Assembly (NCBI GenBank): GCA_036390755.1
Contig: DASWBH010000272.1
Location: 1-6,075, forward strand
Length of the DNA: 6,075 nucleotides
Direction of reading: 5' to 3'
From: DASVHS01 sp036390755
GTDB taxonomy: Bacteria; Acidobacteriota; Thermoanaerobaculia; Gp7-AA8
Both the position numbers and the translations under genes were made by a program. Each line of letters starts with the position of its first letter. Within the stretch, counting starts at the first letter, position 1. This document shows positions 1 through 6,055 of this stretch, in pieces. The notes below the pieces were generated by a model. The model did not search any database. It was not told the origin of the DNA and saw nothing but the letters and a program-made list of their open reading frames with translations.

Positions 1-649
1 CCCGTACGTTGTGATCAGTGATGAGAATACCGATTCCTCGCGCCCGGAGCTGGGAGACGATCCGTTGGATCTCGAAGACGGCAATAGGATCGATTCCTGC
101 AAACGGCTCATCGAGCAAGATGAATGCCGGGTTGATGGCGAGGCTTCTCGCGATCTCCACACGCCGGCGCTCACCCCCTGAAAGCGAGTACGCGCGGTTC
201 CGCGCGATGTGCGTGATGCCGAACTCCTCGAACAGCGTGCGCGTGCGGCGTTTGCGCTCCGCGAGAGGAAGGTTCATGGTCTCGAACACCGCCAGCAGGT
301 TCTCCTCGACGGTGAGCTTGCGGAACACCGACGCTTCCTGCGGCAGGTAGCTGATGCCGCGCTGCGCGCGCAGATACATCGGGAGTTCGGTGATGTCCTC
401 GTCGCCGAGAGTGACCGCGCCGCCGTCCGGCCGGACCAGGCCGACGATCATGTAGAACGTCGTGGTCTTCCCCGCCCCGTTCGGACCGAGGAGTCCGACG
501 ATCTCGCCCTGCCGGATCTCGACGGAGACGTCGCGCACGACTTTGCGCCTGCGGTAAACCTTTTCGAGGTGCGTTGCGGCGAGGCGCAGTGGCGCCGCCG
601 ACTCCTTCGGAGCCGTGAATGGCAGGACAGCTGGGTCGTGGTCGGCCAT
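1..649 (-). CDS. lptB: LPS export ABC transporter ATP-binding protein LptB (3' end cut by window)
   Basis: Cytoplasmic ATPase of the LptB2FGC transporter, which extracts lipopolysaccharide from the inner membrane and pushes it along the periplasmic bridge to the outer membrane. I translated 216 residues from the ATG at 649 to the window edge. They contain every ABC nucleotide-binding motif in order: Walker A GPNGAGKT (55-62), Q-loop Gln104 in LPQEAS, signature LSGGE (156-160), Walker B FILLDEP (176-182) followed by FAGIDP, and switch His213 in TDHN. The string DEPFAGIDPIAV and the TDHNVR ending are typical of LptB rather than of general ABC ATPases. Roughly 25 C-terminal residues lie outside the window, judged by the usual length of about 240. 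The N-terminus carries about 20 residues (MADHDPAVLP...) before the usual first beta strand; no better internal start is visible. It begins 43 nt after the lptC/A stop, so co-transcription is likely. An AGGA lies about 14 nt upstream of the ATG, too far to be a convincing ribosome site. Confidence 0.95.
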   Translation of the reverse strand, partial: MADHDPAVLPFTAPKESAAPLRLAATHLEKVYRRRKVVRDVSVEIRQGEIVGLLGPNGAGKTTTFYMIVGLVRPDGGAVTLGDEDITELPMYLRAQRGISYLPQEASVFRKLTVEENLLAVFETMNLPLAERKRRTRTLFEEFGITHIARNRAYSLSGGERRRVEIARSLAINPAFILLDEPFAGIDPIAVFEIQRIVSQLRARGIGILITDHNVR

Positions 650-692
650 CTGCGCGCGGTGAATCCTAACAGCAGATCGCGGGCCGCACTGG

Positions 693-2675
693 CTACGGGT
701 GCTTTTCGGTCGCCGGCTGGTTGTAGCGGATCTCCGACTTCTCGCTTCCCGGCGACTGGACGGTCATGCGATTGCGGGTGATGTCGAGGACGATCTGCTC
801 GCCGGCAAGGGAGCCCGTCGGATCGCTGGCCGTCGCCGGCGTTCCGTTGACGTAGACCATCTTCTTCTGGACGTAGTACGTGGCCTTGTCGCCGTTCATC
901 TTGCGATGCGTCGGAGCTTCGACGACCGTGACCTTCGTGTCGGCGTCGATGTGGTCGATCTTGCGATTCGCATCGAAGTAGAAGACCGCGTGCTCGGCCG
1001 TCAGCGTGCGCGTGTCGTCCTCGATCTGCACGCTGCCGGCGAGCTCCATGCGCCGGTCATTGCGCCGCGCGATCAGCTGGTCGCTCTTCGAATTCACCGG
1101 CACCTTCCGCGTTTGAGCTTCGGTATTGCTCGTGTTGTAGAGCACAGTGTGAACGGCGCCGCGCGCGGTGATCACGTCGCCGTTGCCCTGTACCTGCATC
1201 TCCTGCGCGAGCAGCGTGTTGTTCTCCTGCCACGCCCGGACGTTGCCGGTGAACACGGCGGTCTTGTTCGCCTGCCGCATCAGCAGCGAATCGGAGTTGA
1301 CGTAGACGGGCTGCTTCGAGCCGGGAAAGACGTTCGTCGAATCGGCTGAGGGGCCACTCTTCGACACGAGTTGCGCGATGACCGCTCCGGTCGCGCGCGC
1401 GGTCTGCGCCTTCGGCGAGAACTCGATCTGATTCGCCTTGACCGTGCTCCCCTCGGACACTACGGTCGGATCGAACCCCGGGATCGCCGTCAGCAGCACG
1501 CGATCGTTGACGATGTCGTAGTTCGCGCGAACGGCCGTCGCCGACGTTTTCGGATCGTGATACTTGAACGCTCCCTCGATGAGCGCGGCGACCGCGCGAT
1601 GCTGCACGGGATCGAAGCTGACGATGACGTGGTCGGCGGTCGTCTCGCGCACGACGTCGCCGAACTCTTTCATGTCGACGTTCCACTCCGCCTTGAGCTC
1701 CTGCACCGTCCGCTCGTGCACCGCGATCCGAAACGTGCGAGCGACGATGTCGCGTTTCGGCGGCCCGTCGATCACCGCGTGCGCGAGTCCCGGTTCGCCG
1801 ACGGCGTTGATCGCGGCAATCTGACCGTCAGGACCGAGCTCGCTGAAGAAACGCTCGCACGTCACTGTCTTCCGTCCGCCGAGGTCTTCGCCGGGTTTCG
1901 TCACGGTGGACATGACGATGACGACGTGTCCCGCGCCTTCCATCCCGACGAGCGTCTTGCGATCGGGCGTGAAGCGGCCCGTCATGTGATCGGAAGCGAC
2001 GCTGTCGGCGCCGCGGGTCATCACCGCGTGATCGGTGAAGGTCGCGTCGTTCTGGTTGCGCCGGAAAACTGCGTCGACGGATTTCACCGCCATCGGCGGC
2101 TCCGTCGTGAGCAGCGGCGTCATCGTCGCGTCGAAGCCTTTCGACAGATGAAGCGTCTCGGCCTGAACGTCGAGATCGAGCGCGCCGGCAGTGCCGTTCC
2201 ACCGATCGATGCGGAACTGCACGGGCAGGTTGTTGGTCAGGCGGTTGCCGTCGTAATGAATCTGCGCCGTCGCGATCTCGACGCCATCGCTCGACGTCAC
2301 CTTCACGCCGCCGATCGCGTTCGCTTCCTTCGTTTCGCTGTTGAAGTCGGCCTGCGGACACGTCAGCTCGTACGACAGCCCGTTCAGCCGATACAGGGTG
2401 AGCCGCACGTCCTCGAGCGTGTTCCATGACGATTTGTAGGCGACGACGCGCTTCGCAACGATGTGCGAGACGACCCGCCCGCCGATCGACTGCGTGTCCT
2501 CGAAGCCCTTCGACTCCGCGAGCGGGCGGTCCTTGACACGCGTGGCCGCGACCGGCTCGCTGACGCTGCGGTCCCTCCCGATGTGCGCGCGGTTCCAGTT
2601 CAGCGCGAGCAGGAGGATGAACGCGCCGAACGCGATCGGGAGTGCGACGCGAAGAATGCGGATGGTGCGTTGCAT
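693..2675 (-). CDS. lptC: Fused LptC-LptA (OstA)-like periplasmic lipopolysaccharide bridge protein, 660 aa
   Basis: Predicted inner-membrane-anchored periplasmic part of the lipopolysaccharide transport bridge. Residues 1-8 are basic and about 9-27 form one membrane segment (VALPIAFGAFILLLALNW), so the protein should be N-anchored and periplasmic, with no clear cleavage site. Residues about 60-180 match LptC: a run of LEDVRLTLYRLNG, a tyrosine-rich strand, IGGVKVTSSDGVEI, YDGNRLTNNLPV, then a gly/leu-rich strand. Residues about 198-440 hold weaker strand repeats of OstA type (for example FTDHAVMTRGADSVASD and ATGAVIAQL). Residues about 455-645 hold clear LptA/OstA repeats: DSLLMRQANKTAVFTGNVRA, then DQLIARRNDRRMELAGSV, then GDKATYYVQKKMVYVNG. 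E. coli LptC and LptA are about 190 and 185 residues, so this chain is far longer than both together. Only two cysteines are visible (106, 273). The gene lies directly upstream of lptB, which supports the role. No Shine-Dalgarno precedes the ATG; this start is kept because it places the basic residues and membrane segment correctly. The LptC part is secure; the exact domain borders are inferred. Confidence 0.87.
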   Translation of the reverse strand: MQRTIRILRVALPIAFGAFILLLALNWNRAHIGRDRSVSEPVAATRVKDRPLAESKGFEDTQSIGGRVVSHIVAKRVVAYKSSWNTLEDVRLTLYRLNGLSYELTCPQADFNSETKEANAIGGVKVTSSDGVEIATAQIHYDGNRLTNNLPVQFRIDRWNGTAGALDLDVQAETLHLSKGFDATMTPLLTTEPPMAVKSVDAVFRRNQNDATFTDHAVMTRGADSVASDHMTGRFTPDRKTLVGMEGAGHVVIVMSTVTKPGEDLGGRKTVTCERFFSELGPDGQIAAINAVGEPGLAHAVIDGPPKRDIVARTFRIAVHERTVQELKAEWNVDMKEFGDVVRETTADHVIVSFDPVQHRAVAALIEGAFKYHDPKTSATAVRANYDIVNDRVLLTAIPGFDPTVVSEGSTVKANQIEFSPKAQTARATGAVIAQLVSKSGPSADSTNVFPGSKQPVYVNSDSLLMRQANKTAVFTGNVRAWQENNTLLAQEMQVQGNGDVITARGAVHTVLYNTSNTEAQTRKVPVNSKSDQLIARRNDRRMELAGSVQIEDDTRTLTAEHAVFYFDANRKIDHIDADTKVTVVEAPTHRKMNGDKATYYVQKKMVYVNGTPATASDPTGSLAGEQIVLDITRNRMTVQSPGSEKSEIRYNQPATEKHP

Positions 2676-2680
2676 TTTGC

Positions 2681-2760
2681 GGGGTTCGGGATTCGGGGTT
2701 CGCTGTTCGGAGATGCGCGTATTTTGCGAACCCCGAACTCCGAACCGCGAACTCCGAAAC
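2681..2760. repeat. Inverted pair of degenerate 7-bp tandem repeats (unit RGTTCGG) between recJ and lptC/A
   Basis: The left arm has five consecutive 7-bp steps from 2681 to 2715: GGGGTTC, GGGATTC, GGGGTTC, GCTGTTC and a degenerate last copy. The right arm has five from 2726 to 2760 in the opposite sense: GCGAACC, CCGAACT, CCGAACC, GCGAACT, CCGAAAC. Bases 2683-2703 can pair with 2726-2746 at 19 of 21 positions, leaving a 22-nt loop (2704-2725). The two non-pairing positions are adjacent (2690-2691 against 2738-2739), and one would be a G-U wobble in the minus-strand transcript. The element fills almost the whole 87-nt gap between the recJ stop and the lptC/A start. No T-run follows the stem on either strand, so it does not look like a standard intrinsic terminator. 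Function is unknown. Confidence 0.88.
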
Positions 2761-2762
2761 AG

Positions 2763-4430
2763 CTATTCCGCTGCCCTCGCGTCAATCACGCTCATCCTCC
2801 CGCCGATCTCCGCCCACCCGTCCGCCTCGATCTGCACGAGCAGGTCCAGCGGCTTGCCGTTCATCTCCGGCGCGAGCTGTTTGACCGACGGCCAGAGGAC
2901 CGCGGCGCCTCTCCCCGTCTCATCTTCCAGCGTCAGCTCACAGCAGTCCTCGGCGAACGGCCGGCGGCCGCGCACCGACGCGCGGCGGATGACGAACATC
3001 GGCTGCGCGTTCCCGGCTCCGAACGGCTGGAGCATCTCGTGCGCGAGGACGAAATCGCGGTCGACTTCAGCAAGCGAGACGCTGCCGTCGACGTGCGCGA
3101 CGCGGCGGAAGAGATCGTCGTCGAACGTGGCGAAACGCTCTTCGAGCCGCTCGCGCAAGCGCGCCACGTTTTCGGCGGGGAGCGAGAAGCCGCACGCGAA
3201 CTCATGACCGCCGAAGTGATCGAAGAGATCGCTGACCGCCGTGAGCTGCCCGTGCAGGTTGATCGTCGGGATGCTTCGGCCGGAGCCGGTGGCGTGATCG
3301 CCGTCGATCGAGATGACGAGCGCGGGACGATGGAACTGCTGCGCGATCCGGCCGGCGGTGAGTCCGAGGACGCCTTTGTGCCACTGCGAGCCGGCGAGGA
3401 CGAGGATTCGCTCGCCGCCTCCGATCTGCTTCAAGGCCTCCACCCGCACTTCGGCTTCGATCTGCTGGCGTTCGGTGTTGAGCCGATCGAGCTCAGCGCA
3501 GATCGCCCAGGCGTCGTCGTCGGTCGTCGCGGCGAAGAGCTGGATCGCGGTATCGGCGAGCGCGAGCCGGCCGGCGGCGTTGATGCGCGGCCCGATTTTG
3601 AAGCCGACGTCGGCCGAGCGCAGCGGGCGGCCGGAGAGGCCGAGGCGGCGAAGGAGCGCGCGGAGTCCGAGATTGCGTGCGTCGGCGAGACCGTCCAGTC
3701 CGAGCCGGGCGATCACGCGGTTCTCGCCGATGAGCGGGGCGACGTCGGCCACCGTGCCGATCGCCGCGATCTTCAGCAGCGACTCGGTCGAGATCTTCTT
3801 CCCGCTGCGCCGGATCAACTCGCAACACAGCTTGAACGCAACGCCGACACCGGCCAGCTCCTTGAACGGATACGCGCAGCCGTCCTGCTTCGGATTGAGA
3901 ACCGCGGCGGCATCCGGGAGAACGCCGGGCGGCAGGTGGTGGTCGGTGATGATGACGTCGATGCCGCGCTCGATCGCGAGGCGGACCGGCTCGATGCTCG
4001 TGATCCCGCAGTCGACGGTGATCACGAGCTTCACGTTGCGGTCGGTGAGCACGCGATCGAGCACGTGCATCTTCAGGCCGTAGCCGTCGATCAGCCGCTG
4101 GGGAACGACGTACGCCGGCTCGGCGCCGATCGAGCGCAGGACGGTCTGCAGCAACACGATCGAGGTGACGCCGTCGACGTCGTAGTCGCCGTAGATGACG
4201 ATGGTCTCGCGGTCGCGAACCGCGCGGAAGATGCGCTCGCACGCCGAATCGATGCCGTGGATACCGCTCGGATCGTGCAGATCGTCGAGCGAAGGCGCGA
4301 CGAACCGCGTGAATTTTTCCAACGTATCGACGCCGCGGCGGACGAACACCGAGCGCAGCGTGGAGTTGGCGATCGGGATGGGCGCGTCGGCGCCCTCGGC
4401 CAATACCCACGCGTCGTAGATCACTGCCAC
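2763..4430 (-). CDS. recJ: Single-stranded-DNA-specific exonuclease RecJ
   Basis: Cytoplasmic 5'-to-3' exonuclease of the DHH phosphoesterase family that degrades single-stranded DNA in RecF-type recombination, mismatch repair and base-excision repair, using Mn2+ or Mg2+. The 555 residues are close to the E. coli length of 577 and look complete. Metal-binding motifs are all present: DYDVDG (82-87, motif I), VDCGIT with Asp140 (motif II), DHH at 163-165 (motif III), and GTVADVAPL (225-233, motif IV). GPRINAAGR follows at 280-288. The DHHA1 substrate-binding domain carries WHKGVLGLTAGRI (350-362), SGRS (383-386) and FGGHEFACGF (406-415). The segment from about 440 to 550 (QPFGAGNAQPMF, then a beta-rich stretch) fits the OB-fold domain of RecJ. 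The start is a GTG at 4430; an in-frame GTG two codons later (4424) is possible, and neither has a Shine-Dalgarno. The upstream bases are occupied by a heptamer hairpin. It lies 73 nt after accA and 87 nt before lptC/A. Confidence 0.97.
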   Translation of the reverse strand: MAVIYDAWVLAEGADAPIPIANSTLRSVFVRRGVDTLEKFTRFVAPSLDDLHDPSGIHGIDSACERIFRAVRDRETIVIYGDYDVDGVTSIVLLQTVLRSIGAEPAYVVPQRLIDGYGLKMHVLDRVLTDRNVKLVITVDCGITSIEPVRLAIERGIDVIITDHHLPPGVLPDAAAVLNPKQDGCAYPFKELAGVGVAFKLCCELIRRSGKKISTESLLKIAAIGTVADVAPLIGENRVIARLGLDGLADARNLGLRALLRRLGLSGRPLRSADVGFKIGPRINAAGRLALADTAIQLFAATTDDDAWAICAELDRLNTERQQIEAEVRVEALKQIGGGERILVLAGSQWHKGVLGLTAGRIAQQFHRPALVISIDGDHATGSGRSIPTINLHGQLTAVSDLFDHFGGHEFACGFSLPAENVARLRERLEERFATFDDDLFRRVAHVDGSVSLAEVDRDFVLAHEMLQPFGAGNAQPMFVIRRASVRGRRPFAEDCCELTLEDETGRGAAVLWPSVKQLAPEMNGKPLDLLVQIEADGWAEIGGRMSVIDARAAE

Positions 4431-4433
4431 GAA

Positions 4434-4497
4434 GGTAACAGGTAACGGAGAACAGGTAACAAAATCTACGAAGCGTTACCTGTTACCCGTTACCTGT
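4434..4497. repeat. Inverted pair of 7-bp tandem repeats (unit GGTAACA/G) between accA and recJ
   Basis: The left arm has four contiguous heptamers: GGTAACA (4434-4440), GGTAACG (4441-4447), GAGAACA (4448-4454), GGTAACA (4455-4461). The right arm has CGTTACC (4474-4480), TGTTACC (4481-4487), CGTTACC (4488-4494) and a partial copy TGT. Bases 4438-4460 can pair with 4475-4497 at 21 of 23 positions around a 14-nt loop. The non-pairing positions are adjacent (4449-4450 against 4485-4486). A second register pairs 4434-4447 with 4474-4487 perfectly over 14 bp. The element fills most of the 73-nt gap between the accA stop and the recJ GTG. No T-run follows it, so a simple intrinsic terminator is unlikely. 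Function is unknown. Confidence 0.9.
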
Positions 4498-4503
4498 GGC
4501 CAT

Positions 4504-5457
4504 TCAGCCTTTTTCAAACACTCCCATCTTCCTGAATTTCTTGTATCGCTCTTCAAGGAGTAGAGAGGGTTTGAGCTTCTGCAGTTCCTTGATCGCGCGC
4601 TCGAGATACGGCGCGAGGAACTCGGCCGACTTCGCCGGATCGCTGTGTGCGCCCCCCGGCGGCTCCGGCACGATCTCGTCCGCGATGCCGATGCGCTTCA
4701 GGTCCTGCGCGGTGATCTTCATCGCCGCCGCCGCTTCCGGTGCCGCCGCAGGATTCTTCCAGAGAATCGCCGCGCAGCCTTCGGGCGAGATCACCGAGTA
4801 GACCGAATGCTCGAGCATCAGCACGCGATCGCCGACGCCCAGGGCGAGCGCGCCGCCGCTGCCGCCTTCGCCGATGACCGTGATGATGATCGGCACCGGC
4901 AACGCCGCCATGTCCCTCAGATTCACCGCAATCGCCTCGGCCTGTCCGCGCTCCTCCGCGCCGACGCCGGGATAGGCGCCCTGCGTGTCGACGAAGCTGA
5001 AGATCGGCAGACGGAACTTCGCCGCGAGCTTCATCGCCCGCAAGGCCTTGCGGAACCCTTCGGGCCGCGGCTGGCCGAAATTGCGAAGCACTTTCTCCTT
5101 TGTGTTCCGTCCCTTCTGATGGCCGACGACGCAGCACGCGTCGCCGCGAAAACGCGCGAAGCCCGTCACGACCGCGGCGTCGTCGCCGAAGTTGCGGTCG
5201 CCGTGAATCTCGGTGAAATCCTCGAACAGCGCCGCGATGAAATCGAGCGTGTACGGCCGCTGCGGGTGTCTCGCGACCAGGGTTTTCTGCCACGGAGTGA
5301 GGTTCAAGTAGATTTCGGTCGAGACTTTGATAAGCTCTTGCTCGAGCTCGGCGATCTCAGCCTTTCTCGCGGGCTCTTCCTCCATCGCAGAGAGCTCCTC
5401 GATCTGACGCCGAAGCTTCAGGATGGGCTCTTCGAACTGCGCGAGGTCGCCGTTCAT
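4504..5457 (-). CDS. accA: Acetyl-CoA carboxylase carboxyltransferase subunit alpha
   Basis: With AccD it forms the cytoplasmic carboxyltransferase that moves the carboxyl group from carboxybiotin on AccB to acetyl-CoA, giving malonyl-CoA, the first committed step of fatty-acid synthesis. The 317 residues align end to end with E. coli AccA (319 residues). The N-terminal helical segment (about 5-50) carries FEEPILKL, the counterpart of FEQPIAEL in E. coli. Then come RHPQRPYTLD (63-72), GHQKGR (112-117), RPEGFRKALR (131-140), GAYPGVGAEERGQ (160-172), VIGEGGSGGALA (194-205; this glycine-rich loop belongs to the crotonase-like active site), and YSVISPEGCAAILWK (220-234). The start at 5457 is preferred because the FEEPI segment is conserved in the family. 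An ATG at codon 25 has a GAGGAG before it, but that arises from coding sequence and would remove conserved residues. accD is not in the window. The upstream neighbour is divergent, so accA should have its own promoter just right of 5457. One small difference is DTQGAYPG where E. coli has DTPGAYPG. Confidence 0.98.
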   Translation of the reverse strand: MNGDLAQFEEPILKLRRQIEELSAMEEEPARKAEIAELEQELIKVSTEIYLNLTPWQKTLVARHPQRPYTLDFIAALFEDFTEIHGDRNFGDDAAVVTGFARFRGDACCVVGHQKGRNTKEKVLRNFGQPRPEGFRKALRAMKLAAKFRLPIFSFVDTQGAYPGVGAEERGQAEAIAVNLRDMAALPVPIIITVIGEGGSGGALALGVGDRVLMLEHSVYSVISPEGCAAILWKNPAAAPEAAAAMKITAQDLKRIGIADEIVPEPPGGAHSDPAKSAEFLAPYLERAIKELQKLKPSLLLEERYKKFRKMGVFEKG

Positions 5458-5476
5458 GAGGCGCTGACGCTAACAA

Positions 5477-6055
5477 ATGAACAGCATGGTGGCAACTGAC
5501 GCGGGCGTTGCACCCGAAGAAAAACGTGCAACAGCTCCGGCGCTCGAAACATGGGCGACGAACGAGCTCATGCGCCATGTCCCGCCCGTCGACTGGATGG
5601 TCCGCAAAGTGGAGGCGGACCTGCGCAAACGCATCGCCAAACTGACCTCCGTCTTCGCGAATCTTCCCTTCGCCGACCCGCGGCATCCTGCAGTGGAATC
5701 CGAATTTCGGATCCTGTGCAAAGCGATCGAGCGCCTTTCGGACGCGGCAAGACCCTCTCGCCGGAGCGCACAGCAAGGCGACCTGCCGACGCTCATCGAT
5801 TCGCTTCTGACCCAGGCGGCCACGAACCTGCGCTCGCTCGAGCAGACGGCGTTCGGACGGCGCGGACCTTTCCACTTGTTCGATCGCTCGAAATCCGAGC
5901 CGGTCTACGCCGCGCTGCTGGCGGTCATTGCGCACACCGAGCGGATCGTCCCGCTCGTCCGCAGCATCGACCCGACGATCGACGAGCGGCTGCTCGAAGG
6001 TCTGGTCGTGCTCAGCGATCCGGTCGACGACCGCGTGCTCACGCCGATCGCCTGA
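5477..6055 (+). CDS. Hypothetical protein, 192 aa, divergent from accA
   Basis: I do not recognise this protein and assign no function. The frame is open for 192 codons with high G+C in third positions like its neighbours. It has a natural amino-acid mix, unlike the arginine-rich shadow frames opposite it. It appears soluble: no signal peptide or convincing membrane segment. Likely helices lie at about 39-62 (WMVRKVEADLRKRIAKL), 72-91 (AVESEFRILCKAIERL), 104-123 (PTLIDSLLTQAATNLRSLEQ), 141-163 (EPVYAALLAVIAHTERIVPL) and 168-180, suggesting a small helical bundle. There is one cysteine (81). The start is uncertain: ATG at 5477 leaves only 19 bp to the divergent accA start. ATG at 5486 (codon 4) or 5570 (codon 32) are alternatives; the latter would leave 112 bp for promoters and begins just before the first strong helix. 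No start has a clear Shine-Dalgarno. The stop is TGA at 6053-6055. Confidence 0.65.
   Translation: MNSMVATDAGVAPEEKRATAPALETWATNELMRHVPPVDWMVRKVEADLRKRIAKLTSVFANLPFADPRHPAVESEFRILCKAIERLSDAARPSRRSAQQGDLPTLIDSLLTQAATNLRSLEQTAFGRRGPFHLFDRSKSEPVYAALLAVIAHTERIVPLVRSIDPTIDERLLEGLVVLSDPVDDRVLTPIA
5507..5532. promoter_or_regulatory. Possible operator: perfect 7-bp inverted repeat near the accA divergent start region
   Basis: GTTGCAC (5507-5513) and GTGCAAC (5526-5532) are exact reverse complements separated by 12 bp. The repeat sits 50 bp upstream of the accA ATG, where an accA promoter or operator would be expected. It overlaps the first codons of the divergent gene if that gene starts at 5477, but would be intergenic if it starts at 5570. 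TTGCAC on the accA strand is a loose match to a -35 element, but I see no convincing -10. A 7-bp inverted repeat can occur by chance, so this is only a candidate. Confidence 0.25.

Noticed and set aside
1371..2429. Plus-strand open frame (352 codons) opposite lptC/A
   Set aside because: Arg/His/Asp-rich shadow of the real minus-strand gene; no recognisable domain and no initiation signal.
2683..2746. Intrinsic terminator after recJ
   Set aside because: The GC-rich stem is not followed by a T-run on the minus strand; the bases after it run into the lptC/A start codon.
2600..2884. Small open frames on both strands with repeating peptides such as RTPNSEPR
   Set aside because: The repetitive peptides are translations of the 7-bp repeats (three heptamers give seven codons), not proteins.
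2463..4445. Long plus-strand open frame (660 codons) opposite recJ and the start of lptC/A
   Set aside because: Its translation is full of Arg, Asp, Glu and Val runs and lacks any domain, while the opposite strand encodes a textbook RecJ. Long antisense frames are expected opposite GC-rich genes. Its length equal to LptC/A is coincidence.
4438..4497. Intrinsic terminator after accA
   Set aside because: The stem is long but rich in A-T pairs and is not followed by a T-run in the minus-strand direction; the next bases lead straight into the recJ start.
2681..4497. Mobile element or CRISPR array reading of the two repeat blocks
   Set aside because: There is no transposase, target duplication or regular spacer; units are contiguous 7-mers in inverted arms, unlike CRISPR repeats of about 30 bp with unique spacers.
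5383..5385. Alternative accA start at codon 25 with a GAGGAG about 9 nt upstream
   Set aside because: The purine run encodes part of the conserved N-terminal helix, and the first 24 residues align with the E. coli AccA N-terminus (FEEPI against FEQPI).
5357..5935. Minus-strand open frame (192 codons) opposite the unknown gene and overlapping the accA start
   Set aside because: Arginine-rich shadow composition and overlap with the secure accA N-terminus; the plus-strand frame has a more natural protein composition.
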